Below, piece by piece: positions 42,303 through 51,691 of a stretch of DNA of 54,342 nucleotides. Positions within the stretch are counted from its first letter, which is position 1. Every line of letters starts with the position of its first letter. The notes under the pieces were generated by a model, which worked only from the letters and a program-made list of their open reading frames with translations, was not told where the DNA came from and did not search any database. Source of the stretch: Tieghemiomyces parasiticus. Taxonomy: Eukaryota; Kickxellomycota; Dimargaritomycetes; Dimargaritales; Dimargaritaceae. The stretch lies in contig JANBPT010000221.1 in the NCBI GenBank assembly GCA_027575765.1, positions 1-54,342 on the forward strand, in the 5' to 3' direction. Made by a program: the position numbers and the translations under genes.

Positions 42303-43721
42303 TTAAGGGGCCGGGCACTTGTTGTCCAAGCTGTAATCCGGAGTCTCGTACTCAGCCTTGTACCAGCGGGTGACGTTGTTGTTGTGGTACGCAATGGGGT
42401 GGTTGTTGATGTATTCGGCGGTGGGAAAGTCTGGGGTATCACACGAGACCGCGATGTTGTCGGGGTCCTGGTACACACGGACGTAGTCAACATACATGGC
42501 GGCGGGGAACTCGAGATGTTCCAAGTCGACGTAGGAAAACCCCGGGGCCATACCAAGGTTGAAGATGATGTACATGGGTTCCTCGGGCACCACACGTTGG
42601 TCGACGCCAGAGATACTGTTGGGACCCACCACTCCGTGCCCCATTCCCCAGGTAGGTTTGCCGCCAACGAACCACGTGATATCGCCTTCCTTCCCGGTGT
42701 TGTACTGAAAGCCATAGGTCTGGAACCCCGTGCCACCGAACCAGGCCGGGTCGACAGGGGTCACCCCAGACAGAGCCTGCTGGTACGGCCCGCCGACGTA
42801 AATGTTAATGGTGGTGTCGTTGGAGTATGTCGTGACGTGGTCCGAGTTGATGGCATAGCGGTGGTCAAAGGGCGCCACCTGGAGCGACTGGGAAACGGTG
42901 GCCCCGTTAGGGTTAGAACCGGCGGACGCCTCGAAAATGTCAATCTCGGGGGCTCCGCGACCCTTACCGGGGCTTGGGTGGTCGCCCGTACACACGCACT
43001 TGTTGAGCCGCTGACCAGGTAAGTACGACAGGGCCGAGTTGGTCTGGTTGATGAGGACGCCCACGTCACACGCGTCGTAGGTGTAAGGCCACAGTCCGTC
43101 GGTGGTTGCACCGTAGCCGGCACGTCCTAGGTTCCCCAGGGTCCAAGCGGCAGGCCACAGTCCGGACACGCCGGCCTTGAAGGGCATGGACACGTTGACT
43201 TCAATTAGGCCGCCCTGGAAGCAGAACTTGTTCCAAGACTGGAGCATACCGCTGCGGTAGTCGAGGGTGCCTGTGGGGGTCTTGTCCATGCGTAGGATCA
43301 GGTTACCGCCTTCGGTATACACCTGTTCGGGTTTGTAGTACTCCAGATCCATGGTGGGCCAGTACCACAGATCGACCGCCTCCCAGTACTTATCATCTCC
43401 GGCCTTGAACGTGCGATTGTCGGCGTTGAACTCGTCCGAGAACACCAGTTGGTACTGCTTGCCGTCGAATGTGGTGTAGGTCCGGGCTTCTTCAGGTGTG
43501 TCCGGGTCGATCGGCAGCGGGTCCGGGTGAAGCGGCTGGTAAACATGTGTGGGGCTCCGGCCCGATACAGTCTTATTCTTCTTGACGTAGTTCTGGACAA
43601 TCGGGTACACTAGGAAGAGGCCCAGCAGACAGAGGATAATGAAGGCCAACACTAGTATGTTACACCACCCGCGTGGCGACCACCACACCTTCTTTTGGAG
43701 TTTCTCCTTAAGCGTGGGCAT
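42303..43721 (-). CDS. Kre6/Skn1-type beta-glucan synthesis protein (GH16)
   Basis: Single exon, 472 residues. A short cytosolic head rich in Lys (MPTLKEKLQKKVWW), then one membrane segment (about 22-45, ILVLAFIILCLLGLFLVY), making a type II membrane protein, then a lumenal GH16-like domain (about 85-450). The catalytic-type motif EIDIFEAS is complete, with E259, D261 and E264. Other family landmarks are LVFSDEFN, DLWYWPTMDLEYYKPEQ, GLWPAAWTLGN and YVDYVRVYQ. Kre6 and Skn1 are needed for beta-1,6-glucan of the cell wall and act in the ER/Golgi or at the plasma membrane. The yeast proteins are about 720-770 residues; the gap is mainly a missing long cytosolic N-terminus. Whether it acts as a transglycosidase is not proven in the family. 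Confidence 0.95.
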   Translation of the reverse strand: MPTLKEKLQKKVWWSPRGWCNILVLAFIILCLLGLFLVYPIVQNYVKKNKTVSGRSPTHVYQPLHPDPLPIDPDTPEEARTYTTFDGKQYQLVFSDEFNADNRTFKAGDDKYWEAVDLWYWPTMDLEYYKPEQVYTEGGNLILRMDKTPTGTLDYRSGMLQSWNKFCFQGGLIEVNVSMPFKAGVSGLWPAAWTLGNLGRAGYGATTDGLWPYTYDACDVGVLINQTNSALSYLPGQRLNKCVCTGDHPSPGKGRGAPEIDIFEASAGSNPNGATVSQSLQVAPFDHRYAINSDHVTTYSNDTTINIYVGGPYQQALSGVTPVDPAWFGGTGFQTYGFQYNTGKEGDITWFVGGKPTWGMGHGVVGPNSISGVDQRVVPEEPMYIIFNLGMAPGFSYVDLEHLEFPAAMYVDYVRVYQDPDNIAVSCDTPDFPTAEYINNHPIAYHNNNVTRWYKAEYETPDYSLDNKCPAP

Positions 43722-46384
43722 GGCGGGGAAAGGAGTGTAGCGCCGCGGTGTGTGTGGGGGGGCGAGGAGGTTAGGCGGCGTCGGGGTTACACGCTATCTA
43801 GTCGGTGGTGGCGGTGGAAGTGGCCCAGGTGTACGTGGGTCGAAAGCAGTCCCGAATATAATACCAGAGGCTAGGATATAGATAAGCGCAATACTATGGA
43901 CAGGAATGTGCAGTGTAGGTGCTGAAGGTTGGAGCGGACGGTACAAGACGAATGGATGCAAAAGGGTTATAACAATTGTAGTTGGTCGGAAGCGGAATGC
44001 AGACGGCGTGGCAGGGGAGTCGGGTGCGCGAGGGGTCAATATGGTAGCAGCGCGGAAGAAGGGCTTGGTTAGTGGGAACGTGGCCGGTCGAAGAGGCGAC
44101 GGTGCGCATTGGCGCTGGTGATAGGCGGTCGTGACCCTCAGGAGTCAACCAGGGGGCGGGCCGATGGCTGTGATACGGGCCGCAATTATGGCCTGGCGTA
44201 CGAGGCGGAACTGGGAGGCAGGGGTTGACTGCGACTGGTAGGCGTAGGGGGGAGGTGGTGCCATTATAAAGAGCCGGCCGATGTGATGGGGCATCGTCCA
44301 ATGTGCCGGCTTATTAAATATGGCCGAGAGAGCAGGTTAGACATCAGCCACTGACGATCACGGCCCAAAAACTGCTTTGCCGGGCTTGCTGTTGTTTTCC
44401 TCCGCTTGACCGTACTCCGTTCGGATCGGTACAAGGGGGGGGGGAGTATGGGCCGATGTCTGCCAGCGATGTACTTAACCGGGGGGGGGTTGTAAATCTC
44501 CCGGCCGAATTCTGGCAGGGGCACACAAGAGGGATGCGCCGTACCAATCGGAGTCTAATAGAGCGCAGTTGATAATCAGTGGAGATATCCGATGGGTCTC
44601 GCGTCAGTCGGGGGTGTGAAAGGGTGAATCGGTGTAAAGAGCCTATGACATGTGGATGGGTGACTCAGCCAAACCCGTAGGGCACTGTGGCCTTTTTTAA
44701 CCATATGCTGGCGCCTTGGCATCGGATGTAGACGAGACCATATCCATACAGAGAAAACGGCAGCCGGAAAACAGACCTAAATAGCCGATCCACTACTCCC
44801 GTGCGAGTCCGACTCTTCGGTACTCCGTCCTGTTGAGTGCCACTGCAGCAATGTACCCCCCTGTGACTTTAAAAAAAAGACGAAGAGGAAAAGCACCTGC
44901 CCAATTACACCGATCCATAAAGCTACATCCTGGAGCTTATATAGTTTAAACAAAGTGAATAACAGGCCGTCCGAATTAAGTGACAGTATTGGAAATGTGC
45001 AGTGTATTCTGAATCATGCTTATTTGGCGGATAACTAAATTCTGTATAATCTTGCGCAAGTACTTAATTACTTGGCCTTCAAAATTTTAAACCTAACTGG
45101 GGGAATGTCGGGTTCGTCATTAAAACTAAGGTGTGGGAAAAGCGTCCGAAAGAAGGAAGGCAATAACTGAATACAGAAGGGGAAACATGGTGGAGTCTGG
45201 TAGAAAGAGAGTAATATGAAGAGGTCAGCCGAAATCCTTTGGTCGCCTTTTGGTTGAGCTTCGACCGGCCATCGAGGGATAGTTGGTTTATGTGATACTT
45301 CAGTATTAAATGGCCAGGCGGAGATAAGTCCCTAATCTAACTTTACTGGGCGAAAAGGTTGGCCTTATCTACACGCACCGAGACACGGCGGCTAAATGGA
45401 ATGTCCCGACTGAGGCAACCTTGCAAACGCAACTTCGCTAAATATTCGTTTAAGCTTGTCCAGCGTAAAGAGAAAGGATGGTATTATAAAAGAATCGGGC
45501 GAGTCGAGTAGTTACCGACCCTCAGCCGGCATAAGACCAGGTGCAAGTCCTAGGGGCATTACCAGGGGCTGGTTTGGTATCAGGACCGCGCTGATAGTCG
45601 GGCTCGGTGAACTTGGCCACCAGTCTAAAACATCCGGACCCTAGTTTCTCTCCCTCAAGCAGCGCCCCGAGGCCCTATTACTTCTTTTCCAAGTGAGAGA
45701 CGGACGCGGAGAGTTGGTGAGTACCCGGTTTGACCCTGACCTCGCCTGACCGGTAAAGTAGTAGAGGGAACGCAAGATGTCACCTACCGTCGATCTGGTC
45801 GGGGTTTAAACGGCTCGGGTGCGAATAAAATTATTTTTCTCCAGGATCTGAAACTAGTCGCAGTGTCACTTTGTCGCTATCCTATGTAAAATGGTGCGGC
45901 AGGGCAGGATTCTGCCGGTGAAGGGTTCACGGTCGGGTCGGTTGGATTGTGTTACGCCGCACTTTCGATGGGAAGGGCAGGGTGTAGCTTACACCATGAC
46001 GGGGCCATCGAGACCTACGAGTACCTAGTCGACTATGGAGGTCGCTATAAAAGTCCGAGTTATTGCCCGGGCCGGGTAATTGGTTTTTAAAGGAATTGTT
46101 ACTTACTCTTGACTCCGCTTGCACGGACGTTACAACCCCTGGGCAGCGCTACTCCAACTTACCATTCGTGCCCGCTCATCCGCCCTAATACTCGCGTACC
46201 CTACCGTGCACCATTGCCAGACACCACTCTCGATTGTTACCCTTAATTTTCCATTTCCATCCGTGTACTTTAGAACCAGCGTCGACGCGAAGCCGTCGCT
46301 GTCCACTCGTAATTACGCCACTTTTCCTCTAACTGGTATTCCTCAGCCACCCCCTCCCCTAACCTGCCGCCCCGACCCCTCGTT
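43722..46384. other. Divergent region, GH16 gene / protease
   Basis: 2.66 kb with no gene I can support. The minus strand from 43722 to about 44300 is pyrimidine-rich and probably the GH16 leader. The plus strand from about 46110 is the protease leader. A possible second TATA-like TATAAAAG lies near 45485. Confidence 0.45.
46046..46053 (+). promoter_or_regulatory. TATA box of the aspartic protease gene
   Basis: TATAAAAG, about 335 bases before the ATG, followed by a pyrimidine-rich leader. Confidence 0.55.
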
Positions 46385-47713
46385 ATGCCGTCCCTTCGCT
46401 TTTGCAGCGGCTCTATCTTCGCCTTCGCCTGCCTGACGGGTCTTGGCGTTGCTATCCCCGCCCCGGCCAACGATGCCGTCAAGGTCACCCGCATCCCGCT
46501 GACGGGTCAGCCCGTCGCGGATGACAGTGTGTTCCACTTCCTTGAGCAGGAGATTGTCCAGACCAACGTCAAGTATGGTGTCCTGTCCCGCCAGCAAGCC
46601 CAGGTTCAGCTTCGAGCCCTTGCCGATCGGTTGAAACATCAGGCTGCGACCCCTCCGCCGGCCAACGGCACCCACAGTTCCACGGCCCACCGGCGGGATG
46701 GTACCATAGCCCACCCGCTCTACAATCATAACAACGTAATGTACTACGGGAGTGTCCAGGTGGGTACTCCGGGTCAGGCCTTCCAGGTGGTCTTTGATAC
46801 CGGAAGCGCCGACTTTTGGATCCCTTCCACCCGGTGTGACTCCTTGGTGTGCAGTGTCAAGCACCGATTCGACAGCCACGAGTCGAGCACTTACGAGGCC
46901 GGCTCAAACACCTTTTACGTGCGCTACGGCACCGGCTCGGTCGAGGGAATCCAGAGCTGGGACACGACGCGCTTAGGCGCCATCTCCGTCCCGCGGCAGC
47001 CGTTCGGGGAGAGCACCGAACTGGACAGCTTTTTCTCCCGCGTTCCCATGGACGGGATCGTCGGCCTGGCTTATAGTGCACTGTCCAAGAGTAACTCCGA
47101 GACCCTCTTCGAACGGATGGTACGGCTCGGGTTACTGGCTGAACCCATATTCTCCTTCTACGTGAGCCCCCAGCCGAACCAGGGGGGTTCCGAAATGATC
47201 CTGGGTGGGGTCGATGCAGCGCGGTTTCAAGCCCCCCTGCTGTACGTGCCGGTTGTAAAACGCAAGTACTGGGAGGTGGAGCTCAGGGGCATGACCGTCG
47301 GGGGTGGTAACGCTGGTCGTCGGCCCAAACAGGGCGCTTCCGATTCCCCGCTGGACCTTCAGGCCCAGACCGCTATCATCGATACCGGCACCACGCTTAT
47401 CCTCATGAATGAGGGCGACGCCGATACCGTCAACGCCGCCGTGGGTGCCTCCCGCGACGGATCTAGTGGAAAGCTCTACAGCATCACATGTGATACCTCA
47501 AGCCTGCCCGCCGTAACGCTTCATTTAGGGGATTACTCCTTTTCCCTACCCCCGGAGGCCTACGTCGTGCCTGGCCGTGACGGGTCCTGTTCCACTGGGT
47601 TCTCTGTCAGCAGTATGCCTACTCAGTGGATCGTGGGCAACACGTTTCTGCGCTACTATTATTCCGTGTACGACGCCAGTTCGCACCGTGTGGGGTTCGG
47701 TAAGTCCATTTGA
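46385..47713 (+). CDS. Secreted pepsin-like aspartic protease
   Basis: 442 residues, one exon. A signal peptide (MPSLRFCSGSIFAFACLTGL, ending near VAIPAPA) is followed by a propeptide to about residue 108. The mature two-lobed A1 protease has D138 in FDTGSADFW and D333 in IIDTGTTLI, and the flap Tyr in YGTGSVEG. MDGIVGLAYSALS and WIVGNTFLRYYYSVYD are family landmarks. Disulfide pairs are likely at CDSLVC and at ITCD with GSCSTGF. There is no Ser-rich or GPI-like tail, so it is expected to be released, and activated by loss of the propeptide at acid pH. Roles could be nutrition or attack on other organisms; the sequence does not say which. Confidence 0.95.
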   Translation: MPSLRFCSGSIFAFACLTGLGVAIPAPANDAVKVTRIPLTGQPVADDSVFHFLEQEIVQTNVKYGVLSRQQAQVQLRALADRLKHQAATPPPANGTHSSTAHRRDGTIAHPLYNHNNVMYYGSVQVGTPGQAFQVVFDTGSADFWIPSTRCDSLVCSVKHRFDSHESSTYEAGSNTFYVRYGTGSVEGIQSWDTTRLGAISVPRQPFGESTELDSFFSRVPMDGIVGLAYSALSKSNSETLFERMVRLGLLAEPIFSFYVSPQPNQGGSEMILGGVDAARFQAPLLYVPVVKRKYWEVELRGMTVGGGNAGRRPKQGASDSPLDLQAQTAIIDTGTTLILMNEGDADTVNAAVGASRDGSSGKLYSITCDTSSLPAVTLHLGDYSFSLPPEAYVVPGRDGSCSTGFSVSSMPTQWIVGNTFLRYYYSVYDASSHRVGFGKSI

Positions 47714-49051
47714 CCTCTGGAGGTGCAGTGCAGTTCGGTCAATCTAAATATTCCACTGAATGGGGCAGTGATATGTCCAGTGCAAGGTGCCATTTTGCTA
47801 GGGCACATTGACATAATACTAAGTTCTACTTAGACTCAGACACGGCTTTAACCTATTCCCTTTCGTAATTCGTTTATGCCCTTCACTGTTGACCGTACCC
47901 ATCGTCCGTCCGTAAGCTCGTGCCATGTGAGGTATACTTCTATCCGACTATCCATTATACATCCAACTGGGGGTTCAAAATCTATGCCCACCTGTGTTAT
48001 ACTTCAACCTCGTGGTCGTTTTATTTTCCCAGTATGGATCGGCCGTTGCTATGTACTAAAGCTCGCAAGACGTAATTCTAAACCGATAATCCATTCTTTC
48101 CGCGAATGGTCGCAGAGCCCGTCCGCCATGTAAATTCCATCGTCGATATTCCTGCTTAGACACCCCCCACATTATGTTGGGAGATGATTATATAACTGTA
48201 CTTAAATCACATTTAGACGCAACCTGCCACGAAAACAGAATGGGAACCGCTGGTGTAACCCGGGCACCACACATCAGTCGTGAACGTAGATAGGCTAGCT
48301 AGGCAAGTATCAATCTATCATTTAAGAAGTTCCGCGAAGGTCAAAAGTATGCAAGAGATGGAAGGTGGGGAGCACGCGGCGCTTTCCGATAGCCGAGCTT
48401 GAGCGCAGAGTCCACGACCCGTTTTTCCTCAACCACGCACTGGTAAGCGTGGCGCTCGACTACGCCTGAGCGTGTGGGGCCACTCTGGAAGGTAGCATAG
48501 CTGGTGTCCTTGCTCTCACACAGCTGCGAGTTGGAATCCTCCGTTGCGTTGGACTTGTCAACTATTGAGTTGGGCTTTATTGTAGGGGCCGACGTGGTCA
48601 AACGCTTGCAAGTTGGCGGGCTGGAAAAAACTGATGGTGATGGTGGGTGGGGAGCACGGGATACCGTGGAGATAGTACAGTACGCTGGTTAAAAGTGTGA
48701 GGGAACTGAATAGGAGTAAAGCCCTTAGAGCAACGGGTCGCCGCACTTTTGACTCATAGGGTTACTTAGGAATCCGTATTGCTTACCGCTTGTACAACTC
48801 ATCCGTCTTCCGGTCTAATCAATTAAAATGAGGTTGAACAATTCTGCAAGCACGGATATTTTATATATTTCAACACAGGTATCTGATATGGGGTATTAAG
48901 CCAATAAACAGACGCTGAAGCGACAGAATAAACTTGAGTATGTAGTTTTTAGACACGAGGACAGAAAGCAATACGGTTCGAAAAGAGAAATAATCACGTA
49001 ACGCAGTGCAAATGAACTGTATCGGGGAAAGGGACCGAGCAAAGACCCATT
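47714..49051. other. Convergent intergenic region with a cryptic ORF
   Basis: Between the protease (+) and the Pom33-like gene (-). On the minus strand about 48340-48690 there is a 110-codon open frame without an ATG, with three Cys (TCKR, QLCES, YQCVVEE). In another frame just upstream (48746 down) is a signal-like stretch RALLLFSSLTLLTSVLYYL, also without ATG. They might be exons of a secreted protein, but I could not find splice sites that join them convincingly. The rest is AT-rich and empty. Confidence 0.35.
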
Positions 49052-50218
49052 TTAGCGCGCACGGGATGTGGCCCCCGTGGCGTTCGGAGTTGCCGCCGGA
49101 GCTTGGGAAGCCTTGTTGCCAAAGACGATGATCCAGTCGCGGGCCTTGACGTAGGCCTGACCGACTACGGGTGGGATGCTCGGGTGGGCGGTAGGAGCGA
49201 CAAAGAATCGGTCAAGCTTGGCCCGCACGAAGGCGAAAGCCTGCTGGGTCTTGGACGAGAACACGTACCGCATGCGCAGGAAGTGAGCGTAGAAGAAGGG
49301 GGCGATGAAGGAGCCTTGGAATCTGGATAAGTATGAAGGCCGCGATGGGGTAAAGTGGAGTAATGGATAAGGATATAGTTAGAAAACGACTGTACTGATG
49401 ATTAAAACCACCTCGCTGAGTACCGGTGGTATGCACTACCAGACATCATCTGACTTACGTGATGGCAGCGAGGACCAGGGCGGGCATGACGACAGACACC
49501 TCCCAGAGACTGGCAAAGTTGAGGGCCGCGGAGTTGAACTGGCGGTAAGCACGCTGGAGGGTCATGCTGGCCCGGGCGGGCGGCGAAATGTGGACAGTCG
49601 ACGGTGCGCCTGCGGGCCTACGAGCGGTGGCGGCGGCTACCTCCGAGGGGATCTGGGGGAAAACGGTGGGCAGGACAGTGCTGGTGAGGTAGCTGGTGAC
49701 GTGGAGGGCCGAGAACACAACGAAGGGCACGATGGTCACGAACAGCGGGGCCATGAGGTACCAGGTCACCGTGAGGAAGAAGTACTGAACGTTCTCGTCA
49801 CTGCCAATGCGCTGCAGGAACTCCGTGTTGAACCGCGGCTTGCCGTGCGACCGGTAAATGACAACCAGGTAGCTGGCCAGCGCGCCTAGATATGCGCGGT
49901 AGTACAGCTGCGGCACCGACGTGAAGGTCACCACCAGCCGGAAGAGGTACAGGCTGCCCAGCGTCAAGGCTACCACGTGACCAAGCCACCAGGCGAACTC
50001 GGCCGTCTGAGCGACAGAGAGGGTGGGAGGGGCGGGTGAGATAGAGGACAGTTCGAAGGTCAGTGTGGTGGTAATGGGCTGGGGATTAGGCGTCTGCCAA
50101 GCGCCAAATCCCATCTGCGGCTTAAATCCATGAATTTATACAAAAGTCGACTCACCTGAACCATGGCGATTACCCTCTGGCTAAGAGGAGCAGCATTGCG
50201 GGGTGCGGAACCGGCCAT
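49052..50218 (-). CDS. Pom33/Tts1/TMEM33 family membrane protein
   Basis: ER and nuclear-envelope membrane protein; yeast Pom33 helps place nuclear pore complexes and S. pombe Tts1 shapes the ER. Three exons: 50218-50156, 50114-49459 and 49322-49052, giving 329 residues. Intron 1 is only 41 bp (GTGAGT...CCGCAG) and intron 2 is 136 bp (GTAAGT...TCCAG, phase 2). Start MAGSAPRNAA. Membrane segments: FAWWLGHVVALTLGSLYLF, LGALASYLVVIYRS, a long YFFLTVTWYLMAPLFVTIVP region, and VVMPALVLAAITFQGSFIAP, the last running across the second junction. The C-terminal helix block LRMRYVFSSKTQQAFAFVRA and the following IPPVVGQAYVKARDWI are typical of the family. The tail is short and Ala/Thr-rich. Confidence 0.9.
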
Positions 50219-51691
50219 GACGAAGCAGAGGAGGCGTCGGCGGAAAGGTTGACGAACGGAACGGAGCGGCTTTCAATAGCTGGGTGTTCAGAGGTACAAC
50301 CGTTATTGGTCGAATTGAGCTAGGCTGTGAGTAGGATGTGTACAGTAAAGAAATGGGGTAGAGGGCTGGTGGCACATATAGAGGCTCAAGTTAGAGAGAC
50401 AAACCTTGCTAGTGGTGGCTGAAAGGCTGAGGCAATGCGATGTAGTGTGGGGGAGGGCAGTGGTGACGGCAGGCGGGAAAGGAGGGTAGCGGCGCAGCGG
50501 ATCGAAGACTGTGTGGGGAAGGGAATAGTGTACAAGGGACGCAGGCCCGTCTACTATGTGCGTATGCATGGGATCACTGGCGGAGGTTGAAGGCTGGAGA
50601 GGCCCTTAATTAGTAAAGCGGTGGCATCGATGACCCGCTTGGAACAGCGGGACTTAAACAGATACAGGACGGCGGTCGCACTGCTTTAGGCAAAGTTTGC
50701 CGCCCATTCACTTCGCGATATTGACCGGGCTGGCTATGCTTAGTCTCGGATGGTTGTTCACCCACTGCTGGGCGCAGTACGGACATACACTAGCGCCCTG
50801 TGAAACCCTCTCAAGTCCAGACAACACGGACAGGTCTTCAAGCAGATGAGTTATCCAGCCGGTATGATCTAAAGCACGGGTCCTACGTCCAGTTAGGAGC
50901 CCTGTGGCGGAGCCGACCCGTTTGATAGGGTCCGGGGGATGGTACCGGAAAACCTACCCTGCCCAACATTGACTACCACCGGCGTTGTCGCGGCCGCGGC
51001 ATGCAAGCTTTCCCTTCACATCTGGCGAGGCTAACTTGCGAAAATGCGTGCGTAAGCAATCCTTAAGAGACTTGCTTACTAGTACCAAGAACGCACATGA
51101 CTGCTGGATTTTTTTTTACCTACGCGATCTAGGAGCCTCGCTAACCCAAGACCGCATATCTGGCCGACTCTACCATGGGGCGTCAGCAGCCCCGACATCC
51201 CCCCCCCTTTTGTCCAGGCTGAAACCAAGTCTAGTTAGGAGCCTGCTGCCTTTGGCAACCTCTTCCCCCGCCAGCCTTCACCCATGCCAATCCCCCCTCC
51301 ACAGCCAGCCTTCCTTTTTGCATTACCACTTCCAAGCCAACATGACTAACTGTTCAGTCTCCCCCAGTCCCCATGCTCCATCGTCCTCCTATTCTCCCAT
51401 CACCGAGATTATCCCATTGCGCCGCATTTCCCACTGCCACCGCTTACAGCCAGTGGCCTTACCTTACCTAGGCCATTTTTTTTGTTAATGTCGTCGTCCC
51501 GCTTTCTCCCTCCCTCTCTCCCTTCAACCCACCCAACGTTTCGACTTACGCTTCTTCGCTTTCACCCCGCCGACCATCACTCTTAACTACCCTCTTTCTT
51601 ACACTTTTGTTTAATTTTCCTTACGCAACGTCTCGTCAGTCCTCTTAATCCCACGACAGCCCGCCTCTCATAGGACAACACGGCTCCCATC
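50219..51691. other. Divergent promoter region, Pom33-like / PCF11
   Basis: No gene found. The plus strand from about 51190 to 51690 is strongly pyrimidine-rich and is probably the PCF11 leader. The 167-codon frame there (50985-51488) is leader-like in composition and was not called. Confidence 0.5.

Noticed and set aside
43894..44301. 135-codon minus-strand ORF upstream of the GH16 gene
   Set aside because: Starts at TTG and has leader-like composition.
47960..47985. B-box-like GGGTTCAAAATC
   Set aside because: No A box at the right distance and no cloverleaf.
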